Below are positions 56,413 through 64,000 of a stretch of 64,000 bases of DNA, piece after piece. How positions within the stretch are numbered: the stretch's first letter is position 1; each line of letters starts with the position of its first letter. Origin of the DNA: Comamonadaceae bacterium (GTDB lineage Bacteria > Pseudomonadota > Gammaproteobacteria > Burkholderiales > Burkholderiaceae_C). Position numbers and translations under genes: made by a program. The stretch spans positions 96,272 to 160,271 of the forward strand of contig CANEVH010000001.1 in NCBI GenBank assembly GCA_947442105.1. Reading direction: 5' to 3'. Under the pieces are notes generated by a model, which was given only the letters and a program-made list of their open reading frames with translations, was not told the DNA's origin and did no database searches.

Positions 56413-56841
56413 ATGCTTTGGATCAAATCGTTTCACATCATTTTTGTGGCCAGCTGGTTCGCCGGTTTGTTCTATTTGCCGCGCATTTACGTCAATTTGG
56501 CGATGGTGGAGCCGCAGTCGCTGGCCGAGCGCGCGCGCTTGCTGCTGATGGCGCGCAAGCTCTTGCGCTTCACCACCGTGCTGGCGGTGCCGGCGCTGGG
56601 GCTGGGTTTGACCCTGCTCCTTGTCTATGGCATTGGCCGCGGTCCGGGAAACGGCTGGATGCACGCCAAGCTGGGTGTGGTGGCGCTGGCGCTGGGCTAC
56701 CACCACTATTGCGCGCGCCTCTTGCGCCAGTTCGAGGCCGGCACCATGCTCCGAAGCCATGTGTGGTTTCGCTGGTTTAACGAAGCCCCGGTGCTCATGC
56801 TGGTGGCCAGCGTGTTGCTGGTCGTGATCAAGCCTTTTTAG
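56413..56841 (+). CDS. hemJ: CopD-family membrane protein, HemJ-like
   Basis: 142 residues from ATG 56413 with four membrane segments. The N-terminus MLWIKSFHIIFVASWFAGLF with a conserved His and the NGWMHAKLGVVALALGYHHY segment fit the HemJ type of protoporphyrinogen oxidase. Its position next to hemB supports a heme role. Copper-resistance CopD-like function is the alternative, but that group is larger. Confidence 0.75.
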   Translation: MLWIKSFHIIFVASWFAGLFYLPRIYVNLAMVEPQSLAERARLLLMARKLLRFTTVLAVPALGLGLTLLLVYGIGRGPGNGWMHAKLGVVALALGYHHYCARLLRQFEAGTMLRSHVWFRWFNEAPVLMLVASVLLVVIKPF

Positions 56842-56854
56842 CCGCCCACTGGCC

Positions 56855-57952
56855 GTGCGCAAGTCTGCCGCCTGGCCTGTGAGCGCGATGTACGTCGCGC
56901 TCGTCGTCTACGCCAGCCTCTATCCGTTCGCCCACTGGCGCGACCAGGGTTTGGCGCCGTGGTCTTTTCTTTGGGCGCCCGTGCCCAGGTACTGGTCGGG
57001 TGTTGACGTCGCCATCAACGTCATTGGCTACCTGCCTTTGGGTGCGTTGGTGGTGCTCTTGGTGCTGCGAAGCGCCGGTTCAGTCTCCCCTGTGGGGCGC
57101 GCCGTGCTGTGCGCAAGCCTGCTTTCGCTCTTGATGGAGGGTTTGCAAAGTTATTTGCCCCAGCGCGTGGCCTCGCGCGAAGACTGGTTGCTCAATACCG
57201 CTGGCGCTGCCCTGGGCGGCTTGCTCGCTCTGGCATTGGAGCGCGCCGGTGCCCTGCGGTGGTGGGACGTGCTGCAACGCCGATGGCTGGTTCCGCAGTC
57301 CCGTGGCGTTTTGGTTTTGTTGGTGAGCTGGCCTGCTGCGCTGCTGTTTCCGGCAGCGGTGCCGTTTGGTGTGGGCCACGTCTGGAGTCGCGTTGGCGAT
57401 GCTGCGCAAGCGGCCTTGGAGACACTGCTGCCTGCGACGGAGCCGTGGCTCGCCCGAAGCGCGCCCCTCTCACCCCTGGGCCCCACGTCGGAGGCCATGT
57501 GCGTTGCCCTGGGGCTGTTGGTGCCGTGCTTGCTCGGGTTTTGTGTGGTGCGATCCGCAAGGCACCGCGTGCTGCTGCTGCTACTTGTCGCGGCCTTGGG
57601 ATTTGCTGCCACCGGGCTGTCGGCGGCGCTGAGCTGGGGGCCCACGCACACCTGGGCCTGGTTGGATGTCACCACCCGCGTGGGCGCCGCACTTGCACTC
57701 TTGACCGGAGTGGCGTTAACGCGCGTGTCTTGGCGCGTGAGCGCATCGTTGGCGCTGTTGGCCTTGGGCCTGCAAATGGGCTTGCTCAACCAAGCGCCGG
57801 CCAGCCCCTACTTTGCCCAAACTTTGCAAGCCTGGGAGCAAGGACGATTCATCCGCTTCCACGGCATCGCGCAGTGGCTGGGCTGGGTCTGGCCCTATGC
57901 CGCCATGGGTGTTGCCTTGGCGCACATCGCCCGCCGGGACAGGGACACCTAA
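56855..57952 (+). CDS. VanZ-like membrane protein
   Basis: 365 residues from GTG 56855. The N-terminal half matches VanZ (YASLYPFAHWRDQGL, SGVDVAINVIGYLPLGALVV, SLLMEGLQSYLPQRVASRED, LLNTAGAALGGLLALALE). A longer hydrophobic C-terminal part adds about five membrane segments. It follows hemJ by 13 bases. Function unknown. Confidence 0.8.
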   Translation: MRKSAAWPVSAMYVALVVYASLYPFAHWRDQGLAPWSFLWAPVPRYWSGVDVAINVIGYLPLGALVVLLVLRSAGSVSPVGRAVLCASLLSLLMEGLQSYLPQRVASREDWLLNTAGAALGGLLALALERAGALRWWDVLQRRWLVPQSRGVLVLLVSWPAALLFPAAVPFGVGHVWSRVGDAAQAALETLLPATEPWLARSAPLSPLGPTSEAMCVALGLLVPCLLGFCVVRSARHRVLLLLLVAALGFAATGLSAALSWGPTHTWAWLDVTTRVGAALALLTGVALTRVSWRVSASLALLALGLQMGLLNQAPASPYFAQTLQAWEQGRFIRFHGIAQWLGWVWPYAAMGVALAHIARRDRDT

Positions 57953-57961
57953 AATTCCCCC

Positions 57962-58321
57962 ATGTCAGATTCAAACTTATCCAGCGCCGACCAACAACCT
58001 TATTTCAAGCGGCACATCTTCTTCTGCCTCAATGAGCGCAAAAACGGAGAAGACAGTTGCGCCCAGCACCAGGCCCAAGCCGGGTTTGACCGCTGCAAGC
58101 AATTGGCTCGCCAAGCCGAACTCTCTGGCCCCGGCCAGGTTCGCGTGAACAAGGCGGGTTGCTTGGACCGCTGTGCGGCAGGCCCGGTGGCAGTGGTCTA
58201 TCCCGAAGGCGTGTGGTACACCTTTGTGGACGCTTCGGACATTGACGACATCGTCAACGAGCACCTGATAGGCGGCAAAGTCGTGGAGCGCCTGCTGGTG
58301 CCGCCGCACGTGGGTCACTGA
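57962..58321 (+). CDS. thioredoxin-like [2Fe-2S] ferredoxin
   Basis: 119 residues. The cysteine pattern of thioredoxin-like 2Fe-2S ferredoxins is present: HIFFCLNERKNGEDSCAQH, and KAGCLDRCAAGPVAVVYPEG, with a C-terminal DIDDIVNEHLIGGKVVERLL. It is a small electron carrier in the cytosol. The gene begins 9 bases after the VanZ gene and 39 bases before the hydrolase gene, so an operon is likely. Confidence 0.9.
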   Translation: MSDSNLSSADQQPYFKRHIFFCLNERKNGEDSCAQHQAQAGFDRCKQLARQAELSGPGQVRVNKAGCLDRCAAGPVAVVYPEGVWYTFVDASDIDDIVNEHLIGGKVVERLLVPPHVGH

Positions 58322-58360
58322 TTTCGTCGGCAGTCCGCCATCAGTCCGTCATTCATCCGC

Positions 58361-59011
58361 ATGAATTCGCGCACCGTCAAGACCATGTTTGCGGGCCCGG
58401 CAGGCGCGCTCGAAGCCCTGGTCGACACGCCGGAGCTGGCCGTGGGCCAGGTGTTGCGCGGTGTTGCGGTCATCGCCCATCCGCACCCCCAATTTGGCGG
58501 CACTATGGACAACAAGGTGGTACAAACGCTGGCACGTGCGTTTGTGCAAAGCGGCTGGCAAGCGGTGCGGTTTAATTTTCGGGGTGTGGGCGCAAGCCAA
58601 GGTGAGTACGACAAGGGTTTGGGTGAGTTGCAGGACTTTCTGGCGGTGCTTGCCCAGTGCGCCCCGCTGCAAGCTCCGCCGGGCGCCCTGGCACTGGCCG
58701 GTTTTTCCTTTGGCGCCTTTGTCGCCAGCCAAGCAGCACAGCAGCTTGCCAGTGAACGCAGCATTGCAAAACTGGTGCTGGTGGGTACGGCGGTGAGCCG
58801 TTTTGCCGTGGCGCCCATTGCCGCCGACTTGCACCCACACACGCTGGTCATCCATGGCGAGCAAGACGACACCGTCCCGCTGGCCGACGTGATGGACTGG
58901 GCACGGCCCCAAAAGCTGCCGGTCACCGTCATCCCCGGTGTTGAACACTTCTTTCATGGACAATTGCCGCTGTTGCGCGGTTTGGTCACGCGCCATTTGG
59001 ACGCACCTTAA
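58361..59011 (+). CDS. alpha/beta hydrolase
   Basis: 216 residues of the small OsmC-adjacent/CocE-type hydrolases: HPHPQFGGTMDNKVVQTLAR, FNFRGVGASQGEYDKG, nucleophile Ser in LAGFSFGAFVASQAA, Asp in VIHGEQDDTVPL and His in VIPGVEHFFHGQLP. The catalytic triad is complete. The natural substrate is not known. Confidence 0.88.
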   Translation: MNSRTVKTMFAGPAGALEALVDTPELAVGQVLRGVAVIAHPHPQFGGTMDNKVVQTLARAFVQSGWQAVRFNFRGVGASQGEYDKGLGELQDFLAVLAQCAPLQAPPGALALAGFSFGAFVASQAAQQLASERSIAKLVLVGTAVSRFAVAPIAADLHPHTLVIHGEQDDTVPLADVMDWARPQKLPVTVIPGVEHFFHGQLPLLRGLVTRHLDAP

Positions 59012-59132
59012 GGCTCGGCGACTTTGCGTCGTGGCCGCGCCGCGCTGGGTTAGACCGATGTCTGTCTTGGGACCTTGCTGCGCCCACCATTTCCTCTTTT
59101 CAACTTTTCCACACCCACTGGTTTCCACTTCC

Positions 59133-60299
59133 ATGCGCATACTGTTTACCTGTTGGCTCGCTGCTTTTTGCTTTGCCGCAGCGGCCCAAACCCCCCAGCC
59201 GCCCGAAATTGCGGCGCGCTCTTATCTCTTGCTGGATGTGACCGCCCACCAAGTGCTGGCGGCCAAAGACATCGACTCCCCCATGGAGCCCGCCTCTTTG
59301 ACCAAGCTGATGTCGGCTTACTTGGTATTTGACGCGCTGAAATCCAAAAAAATCAGCCTGGCCCAGACCCTGCCCGTGAGCGAGCGCGCCTGGAAAATGC
59401 CGGGGTCGCGCATGTTTATCGACCCCAAGATGCAAGTGCCGGTCGAAGATCTGATCAAAGGCATGGTGGTGCAGTCCGGAAACGATGCCACCATGGCGCT
59501 GGCCGAAGGCGTGGGCGGCGATGTCGCCCATTTCGTGCAAATGATGAACGACCAGGCCCAACGCCTGGGCATGAAGTCGACCGGCTACAAAAATCCTGAA
59601 GGCCTCACCGAGCCCGGCCACACTACCACCGCCCGCGACCTGAGCATTTTGGCCACCCGCTTGATGGCCGACTTTCCCGAGTACATGGCCTACTACGCCA
59701 TCAAAAAATACCGCTATCCCGGCACGCCCGCTGCCAACGACAACAACCGCAATCTGCTGCTCTTGCGAGACCCCAGCGTGGATGGCTTGAAAACCGGCTA
59801 CACCGAGGCTGCGGGCTACTGCATGGTGGCAACCGCCAAACGCGAGTATGCGGGTCTGGGCGCGGGTGGCGCTGCCAGCGGCAGCCGTCGCCTCTTGTCC
59901 ATTGTGCTGGGCACCGCCAATGAAAATGCGCGCGCCAATGAGTCGCAAAAGCTCCTGAACTGGGGTTTTACCGCTTTTGACCCGGTCAAGCTGTTCGAGG
60001 CTGGCCAAGCGGTGGTGACTGCCAAAGTCTGGAAAGGTGACGCCAGCACGCTCAAGGTCGGCCTGCCCGAAGCCGTGATTGTTGCCCTGCCTGCGGGCAG
60101 TGGTGCCAAGGTCGCCACCGAGGTAGTGCGCACCGATCCGCTGGTGGCGCCGGTGGCCAAAGGCCAGGAGGTAGCGCGTTTGCGCGTCTTGGTGGCCGGT
60201 GTTTTGTTCACCGAAATACCACTGCAAGCGCTGGATGCCGTAGGTCAAGCGGGCGTCTTGGGCCGCGCCTGGGACGCATTGCGGCTGTGGATTCGTTGA
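59133..60299 (+). CDS. dacC: D-alanyl-D-alanine carboxypeptidase (PBP5/6-like)
   Basis: 388 residues from ATG 59133, chosen because a signal peptide starts there (LFTCWLAAFCFAAAA, cleaved near residue 18). Serine-type transpeptidase-family motifs: S55-L-T-K, S115-G-N and K220-T-G, followed by a C-terminal PBP5-type beta domain and an amphipathic anchor (GRAWDALRLWIR). It trims terminal D-Ala from peptidoglycan peptides in the periplasm. The symbol is by family; dacA is equally possible. Confidence 0.93.
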   Translation: MRILFTCWLAAFCFAAAAQTPQPPEIAARSYLLLDVTAHQVLAAKDIDSPMEPASLTKLMSAYLVFDALKSKKISLAQTLPVSERAWKMPGSRMFIDPKMQVPVEDLIKGMVVQSGNDATMALAEGVGGDVAHFVQMMNDQAQRLGMKSTGYKNPEGLTEPGHTTTARDLSILATRLMADFPEYMAYYAIKKYRYPGTPAANDNNRNLLLLRDPSVDGLKTGYTEAAGYCMVATAKREYAGLGAGGAASGSRRLLSIVLGTANENARANESQKLLNWGFTAFDPVKLFEAGQAVVTAKVWKGDASTLKVGLPEAVIVALPAGSGAKVATEVVRTDPLVAPVAKGQEVARLRVLVAGVLFTEIPLQALDAVGQAGVLGRAWDALRLWIR

Positions 60300-60407
60300 T
60301 CTGGTATATTCGAAGGCTTTTCGGAATTTCCGAAGGGATTCACGTTTTCGAAGTTTTTGAATCATAGTTACCAAACGTTTAGGGACGTTTTTCTTTAGGA
60401 GGCTTGA
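60300..60407 (+). promoter_or_regulatory. str operon leader
   Basis: It holds a 15-base dyad (TTCGGAA-T-TTCCGAA, 60320-60334), further TTCGAA-like elements and a strong ribosome site, TTTAGGAGGC, before rpsL. A TATATT at 60305 could be a -10. Exact promoter unresolved. Confidence 0.45.
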
Positions 60408-60785
60408 GTGCCAACCATCAACCAGCTAGTGCGTCAGGGGCGCGAGGTCGAAACGATCAAATCCAAGAGCCCTGCGATGCAGAACTCTCCCCAACGCCGT
60501 GGCGTATGCACCCGTGTGTACACCACGACGCCCAAAAAGCCCAATTCCGCCCTGCGTAAAGTCGCCAAAGTGCGCTTGACCAACGGTTTTGAGGTGATTT
60601 CTTACATCGGCGGCGAAGGCCACAACCTGCAGGAACACAGCGTGGTGCTGGTTCGCGGCGGTCGTGTCAAAGACTTGCCCGGTGTGCGTTACCACATCGT
60701 GCGCGGTTCGCTCGATTTGCAAGGCGTGAAAGACCGCAAGCAGTCGCGTTCCAAATACGGTGCAAAACGGCCCAAGGCCAAATAA
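60408..60785 (+). CDS. rpsL: 30S ribosomal protein S12
   Basis: 125 residues, starting at a GTG with AGGAGG upstream. The full S12 sequence is visible ([60 protein letters not shown]). Lys43 and Lys88 are both present, so no streptomycin-resistance substitution is seen. The first gene of the str operon. Confidence 0.99.
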   Translation: MPTINQLVRQGREVETIKSKSPAMQNSPQRRGVCTRVYTTTPKKPNSALRKVAKVRLTNGFEVISYIGGEGHNLQEHSVVLVRGGRVKDLPGVRYHIVRGSLDLQGVKDRKQSRSKYGAKRPKAK

Positions 60786-60956
60786 AACGGGTTTCTCCCG
60801 GTTTTCGTAGATTTAAGAGGTGCTGTTTCCCGCGTGGCGCGGTGATGCAGCGTAGTGACCCGAAGCGCAAAATTGTTTGTGTGGGTCGAGTAAGTGGGGG
60901 TCTGATGACTCTCGCGGTATCCGCAAGGGTGCCAACTGAAGCAAAGAGGTGAAAAA

Positions 60957-61430
60957 ATGCCACGTCGTCGCGAAGTCCCTAAACGTGAAATCCTGCCGGA
61001 TCCTAAATTCGGCAATGTCGAGCTGTCCAAATTCATGAACGTGATCATGGAAGGCGGCAAAAAAGCGATCGCTGAGCGCATCATTTATGGTGCCCTGGAG
61101 CAGATCGAAAAGAAGCACCCAGGCAAAGACCCGCTGGAAGCCTTCACGGTTGCTATTAACAATGTCAAGCCCATGGTGGAGGTGAAATCCCGCCGGGTTG
61201 GCGGTGCCAACTACCAAGTGCCTGTTGAAGTGCGCCCCGTGCGCCGCTTGGCGCTGAGCATGCGCTGGATCAAGGAAGCTGCGCGCAAGCGTGGTGAAAA
61301 ATCTATGGCCCTGCGCCTGGCCAACGAGTTGCTCGAAGCCACCGAAGGCCGTGGCGGCGCCATGAAAAAGCGTGACGAAGTTCACCGCATGGCAGAAGCC
61401 AACAAGGCGTTCTCGCACTTCCGCTTCTAA
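60957..61430 (+). CDS. rpsG: 30S ribosomal protein S7
   Basis: 157 residues. [29 protein letters not shown] start, [20 protein letters not shown] and [20 protein letters not shown] match S7. GAGGTG precedes the start. It is a primary 16S rRNA-binding protein. It follows rpsL by 171 bases with no visible gene. Confidence 0.98.
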   Translation: MPRRREVPKREILPDPKFGNVELSKFMNVIMEGGKKAIAERIIYGALEQIEKKHPGKDPLEAFTVAINNVKPMVEVKSRRVGGANYQVPVEVRPVRRLALSMRWIKEAARKRGEKSMALRLANELLEATEGRGGAMKKRDEVHRMAEANKAFSHFRF

Positions 61431-61578
61431 AAAGCGGGTTACCGCAGCCCTTGGGCGGCGACGGGTGCGGCGGGCAGTGTCATGACGCTGTCGCCGCATT
61501 GCGCTAAGGTCAAAGGTTGCCTGCGGCGCCGCGTTGTGCGGGCCGCATTTCAAGATATAGATCAACGAAGGATCCACC

Positions 61579-63681
61579 ATGGCTCGCCATACCCCCATTG
61601 AGCGCTACCGCAACATCGGTATTTCTGCGCACATCGACGCCGGTAAAACCACCACTACCGAGCGCGTACTCTTTTACACCGGCGTGAACCACAAAATTGG
61701 TGAAGTGCACGACGGCGCGGCCACCATGGACTGGATGGAGCAAGAGCAAGAGCGTGGTATCACTATCACCTCTGCGGCCACCACCTGCTTCTGGAAAGGC
61801 ATGGACAAATCCCTGCCCGAGCACCGCATCAACATCATCGACACCCCCGGACACGTGGACTTCACGATTGAAGTCGAGCGTTCCATGCGCGTGCTGGACG
61901 GCGCTTGCATGGTTTACTGCGCGGTCGGCGGCGTGCAGCCCCAGTCCGAAACCGTGTGGCGCCAGGCCAACAAGTACAAAGTGCCACGCCTCGCCTTTGT
62001 CAACAAGATGGACCGTACCGGTGCCAATTTCTTCAAGGTCGTGGACCAGATGAAACTGCGCCTCAAGGCCAGCCCGGTTCCCATGGTCATCCCCATCGGT
62101 GCCGAAGAAAACTTCACCGGCGTGGTCGACTTGCTCAAGATGAAAGCCATCATTTGGGACGAAGCATCGCAAGGCATGTTGTTTGACTACCGCGATATCC
62201 CCGCTGATTTGGTGACCGCAGCCAAAGAGTGGCGCGAAAAAATGGTCGAAGCGGCCGCTGAAGCCACTGAAGAGCTGATGAATAAGTACCTTGAAGAAGG
62301 TGACCTGACCGAAGAAGAGATCAAGTTCGGCATCCGCAAGCGCACGATTGCCAGTGAAATCCAGCCCATGTACTGCGGCTCGGCATTCAAGAACAAGGGC
62401 GTGCAGCGCATGTTGGACGCGGTCATTGAGTTCATGCCGTCGCCCGTGGACATTCCGCCCGTGAGCGGCATGGACGACGACGAAAACCCCGTGGTTCGCC
62501 AAGCCAGCGACACCGAGAAGTTCTCGGCACTCGCATTCAAGCTGATGACCGACCCGTTTGTGGGCCAGTTGACCTTCGTGCGCGTTTATTCAGGCGTGTT
62601 GACCAAGGGCGACACCGTGTTTAACCCGATTCGCGGCAAAAAAGAGCGCATTGGCCGTATCGTGCAAATGCATGCCAACAACCGCGAAGAAGTCAGCGAA
62701 ATCGTTGCGGGCGACATCGCCGCCTGCATCGGTTTGAAAGACGTGACCACCGGCGAGACTTTGTGCGACCCGTCTGCCATCGTCATGTTAGAGCGCATGA
62801 TCTTCCCCGAGCCGGTGATTACCCAGGCCGTGGAACCAAAAACCAAGGCCGACCAAGAAAAAATGGGCATCGCCTTGCAGCGCTTAGCCCAGGAAGATCC
62901 GTCCTTCCGCGTCAAGACCGACGAAGAGTCTGGCCAGACCCTGATCGCCGGTATGGGCGAGCTGCACTTGGAAATTATTGTCGACCGCATGAAGCGCGAA
63001 TTCGGCGTGGACGCCAATGTGGGCAAGCCCCAAGTGTCTTACCGCGAAACCATCCGCAAGACGGTGGAAGACGCCGAAGGCAAGTTCGTACGCCAGTCCG
63101 GTGGCAAGGGCCAGTACGGCCACGTGGTGCTGAAGATTGAACCCAACGAAGCTGGCAAGGGTGTTGAATTTGTCGACGCCATCAAAGGCGGTGTGGTCCC
63201 TCGCGAATACATCCCCGCCGTTGAAAAAGGCATTCACGAAGCCGTGACCCAGGGTGTGCTCGCCGGTTACCCGGTGGTGGACGTCAAGGTGACGCTGCAT
63301 TTCGGCTCCTACCACGATGTGGACTCCAACGAGTTGGCGTTCAAGATGGCCGCGATCTTTGGTTTCAAAGAAGGCTGCCGCAAGGCCGGCCCTGTGATTT
63401 TGGAGCCGATGATGGCGGTGGAAGTGGAAACCCCGGAAGACTACGCCGGCAATGTGATGGGCGATTTGGCCTCACGCCGCGGCATGGTGCAGGGCATGGA
63501 AGACATGGTGGGTGGCGGTAAAGCCATCAAAGCCGAAGTCCCCTTGTCCGAAATGTTCGGCTACTCCACGACCCTGCGCTCTATGTCGCAAGGCCGCGCC
63601 ACCTACACGATGGAATTCAAGCACTACTCGGAAGCCCCGCGCAATGTGTCTGAAGCCATCATGGCAGCAAGGGCGAAATAA
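61579..63681 (+). CDS. fusA: elongation factor G
   Basis: 700 residues. G-domain motifs: [38 protein letters not shown]; the C-terminal domains match EF-G ([40 protein letters not shown]). It drives translocation on the ribosome. The preceding 148 bp show only AAGGATCC as a ribosome site and no gene. Confidence 0.99.
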   Translation: MARHTPIERYRNIGISAHIDAGKTTTTERVLFYTGVNHKIGEVHDGAATMDWMEQEQERGITITSAATTCFWKGMDKSLPEHRINIIDTPGHVDFTIEVERSMRVLDGACMVYCAVGGVQPQSETVWRQANKYKVPRLAFVNKMDRTGANFFKVVDQMKLRLKASPVPMVIPIGAEENFTGVVDLLKMKAIIWDEASQGMLFDYRDIPADLVTAAKEWREKMVEAAAEATEELMNKYLEEGDLTEEEIKFGIRKRTIASEIQPMYCGSAFKNKGVQRMLDAVIEFMPSPVDIPPVSGMDDDENPVVRQASDTEKFSALAFKLMTDPFVGQLTFVRVYSGVLTKGDTVFNPIRGKKERIGRIVQMHANNREEVSEIVAGDIAACIGLKDVTTGETLCDPSAIVMLERMIFPEPVITQAVEPKTKADQEKMGIALQRLAQEDPSFRVKTDEESGQTLIAGMGELHLEIIVDRMKREFGVDANVGKPQVSYRETIRKTVEDAEGKFVRQSGGKGQYGHVVLKIEPNEAGKGVEFVDAIKGGVVPREYIPAVEKGIHEAVTQGVLAGYPVVDVKVTLHFGSYHDVDSNELAFKMAAIFGFKEGCRKAGPVILEPMMAVEVETPEDYAGNVMGDLASRRGMVQGMEDMVGGGKAIKAEVPLSEMFGYSTTLRSMSQGRATYTMEFKHYSEAPRNVSEAIMAARAK

Positions 63682-63689
63682 GAACCAGT

Positions 63690-63729
63690 GTGCCAGACCA
63701 AGATTCGCGCAGCGAATTTGTTCTGGCAC
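63690..63729 (+). promoter_or_regulatory. long hairpin between fusA and tuf
   Basis: GTGCCAGA at the left pairs with TCTGGCAC at the right, with ATTCGC/GCGAAT in the inner stem around GCA. There is no T-tract, so it may act as mRNA processing or stability structure rather than terminator. Confidence 0.5.
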
Positions 63730-63851
63730 CTCATGCTAGACAGGGCAGCTTGTCTGCGACGGTATGCCACCTCGTGCCCGTGCGAGGTGAATCAGCAATA
63801 CCGTGCAGACGTTAAATCACACACGGGAATAAGCTCTTTTGGAGAATATGT

Positions 63852-64000
63852 ATGGGAAAAGAAAAATTCACACGTACCAAGCCCCACGTCAATGTGGGCA
63901 CGATTGGCCACGTTGACCACGGCAAAACCACGCTGACAGCGGCCATCACCACGGTGCTGGCAGCCAAGTTTGGCGGGCAGGCCAAGGCCTATGACCAAAT
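63852..64000 (+). CDS. tuf: elongation factor Tu (cut by right edge)
   Basis: 49 codons from ATG 63852 with GGAGAA upstream; the frame is open at the window end. Residues [20 protein letters not shown] contain the G1 loop. The N-terminus is [11 protein letters not shown] where most relatives have MAKEKFERTKP. It delivers aminoacyl-tRNA to the ribosome. Confidence 0.97.
   Translation, partial: MGKEKFTRTKPHVNVGTIGHVDHGKTTLTAAITTVLAAKFGGQAKAYDQ

Noticed and set aside
59100..60374. 424-codon leftward frame opposite dacC
   Set aside because: Antisense to a carboxypeptidase with all catalytic motifs.
63690..63729. fusA-tuf hairpin as a rho-independent terminator
   Set aside because: No T-tract follows and tuf is normally cotranscribed.

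Overview
The window looks like chromosomal DNA of a betaproteobacterium of the Comamonadaceae type (Rhodoferax, Limnohabitans, Curvibacter or a relative). This is inferred from the high G+C, the PhaM-type PHB-granule protein, the divergent gatCAB / mreBCD-mrdA arrangement, the SHP-DHC-cytochrome b561 cluster and the str operon (rpsL-rpsG-fusA-tuf) at the right end. I saw no rRNA, tRNA, CRISPR array, transposase or prophage module. No genus can be named safely without a search.

Layout. 1-2.8 kb: leftward FIST-domain protein (cut by the window edge), PhaM and a TPR membrane protein. 3-5.7 kb: MATE exporter, a frameshifted KirBac potassium channel and a small membrane protein. 5.8-14.2 kb: regulators and amine/amino-acid catabolism (LysR, metallophosphoesterase, TetR, dadA, LysR, omega-amino acid:pyruvate aminotransferase, mmsA). 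14.2-17.3 kb: a winged-helix regulator behind a very AT-rich leader, a MASE1-like membrane protein and the ABC-F ATPase Uup. 17.3-20.6 kb: an AbrB/PIN toxin-antitoxin pair, then a CoA-transferase and glutaryl-CoA dehydrogenase. 20.7-28.2 kb: a DUF3047 lipoprotein, radA, and a branched-chain amino-acid ABC transporter whose LivM and LivG are fused. 28.4-32.6 kb: SHP-type cytochrome, diheme cytochrome, cytochrome b561, an LRR-protein kinase and DUF2789. 32.6-37.5 kb: a frameshifted glutamine-synthetase-family gene, a Phd/PIN pair, xth, pyrE and a Fic protein. 37.5-43.6 kb: gatC-gatA and gatB separated by a two-gene ParA/AlbA_2 module. 43.8-48.3 kb: mreBCD and PBP2. 48.3-60.3 kb: transport, metabolism, heme (hemB, a HemJ-like gene), envelope (dacC) and a candidate sRNA. 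60.4-64 kb: str operon.

Four observations stand out. (1) A ParA-like ATPase and an AlbA_2/HATPase protein sit between gatA and gatB with 2-4 nt junctions, so an accessory module is woven into an essential translation operon; a 180-bp patch of gatB nearby also has foreign codon use. (2) A dispersed ~50-bp nested inverted repeat occurs at least ten times, usually abutting gene ends and often supplying the stop codon; one copy is translated as part of the diheme cytochrome signal peptide. (3) A short intergenic transcript unit between hemB and the HemJ-like gene has a promoter, three hairpins and a T-tract, with CCTCCC exposed in a loop, which looks like an anti-Shine-Dalgarno sRNA. (4) Three genes (KirBac channel, SHP cytochrome, glutamine synthetase) carry indels that a one- or two-base correction repairs, which could reflect sequence errors or real decay.

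Several units are small pathways. aptA-mmsA fits beta-alanine to acetyl-CoA. The CoA-transferase and gcdH fit glutarate/glutaryl-CoA breakdown. livK/H/MG/F imports branched-chain amino acids. shp-dhc-cybB is a membrane-to-periplasm electron-transfer chain. mreBCD-mrdA and dacC shape the wall.
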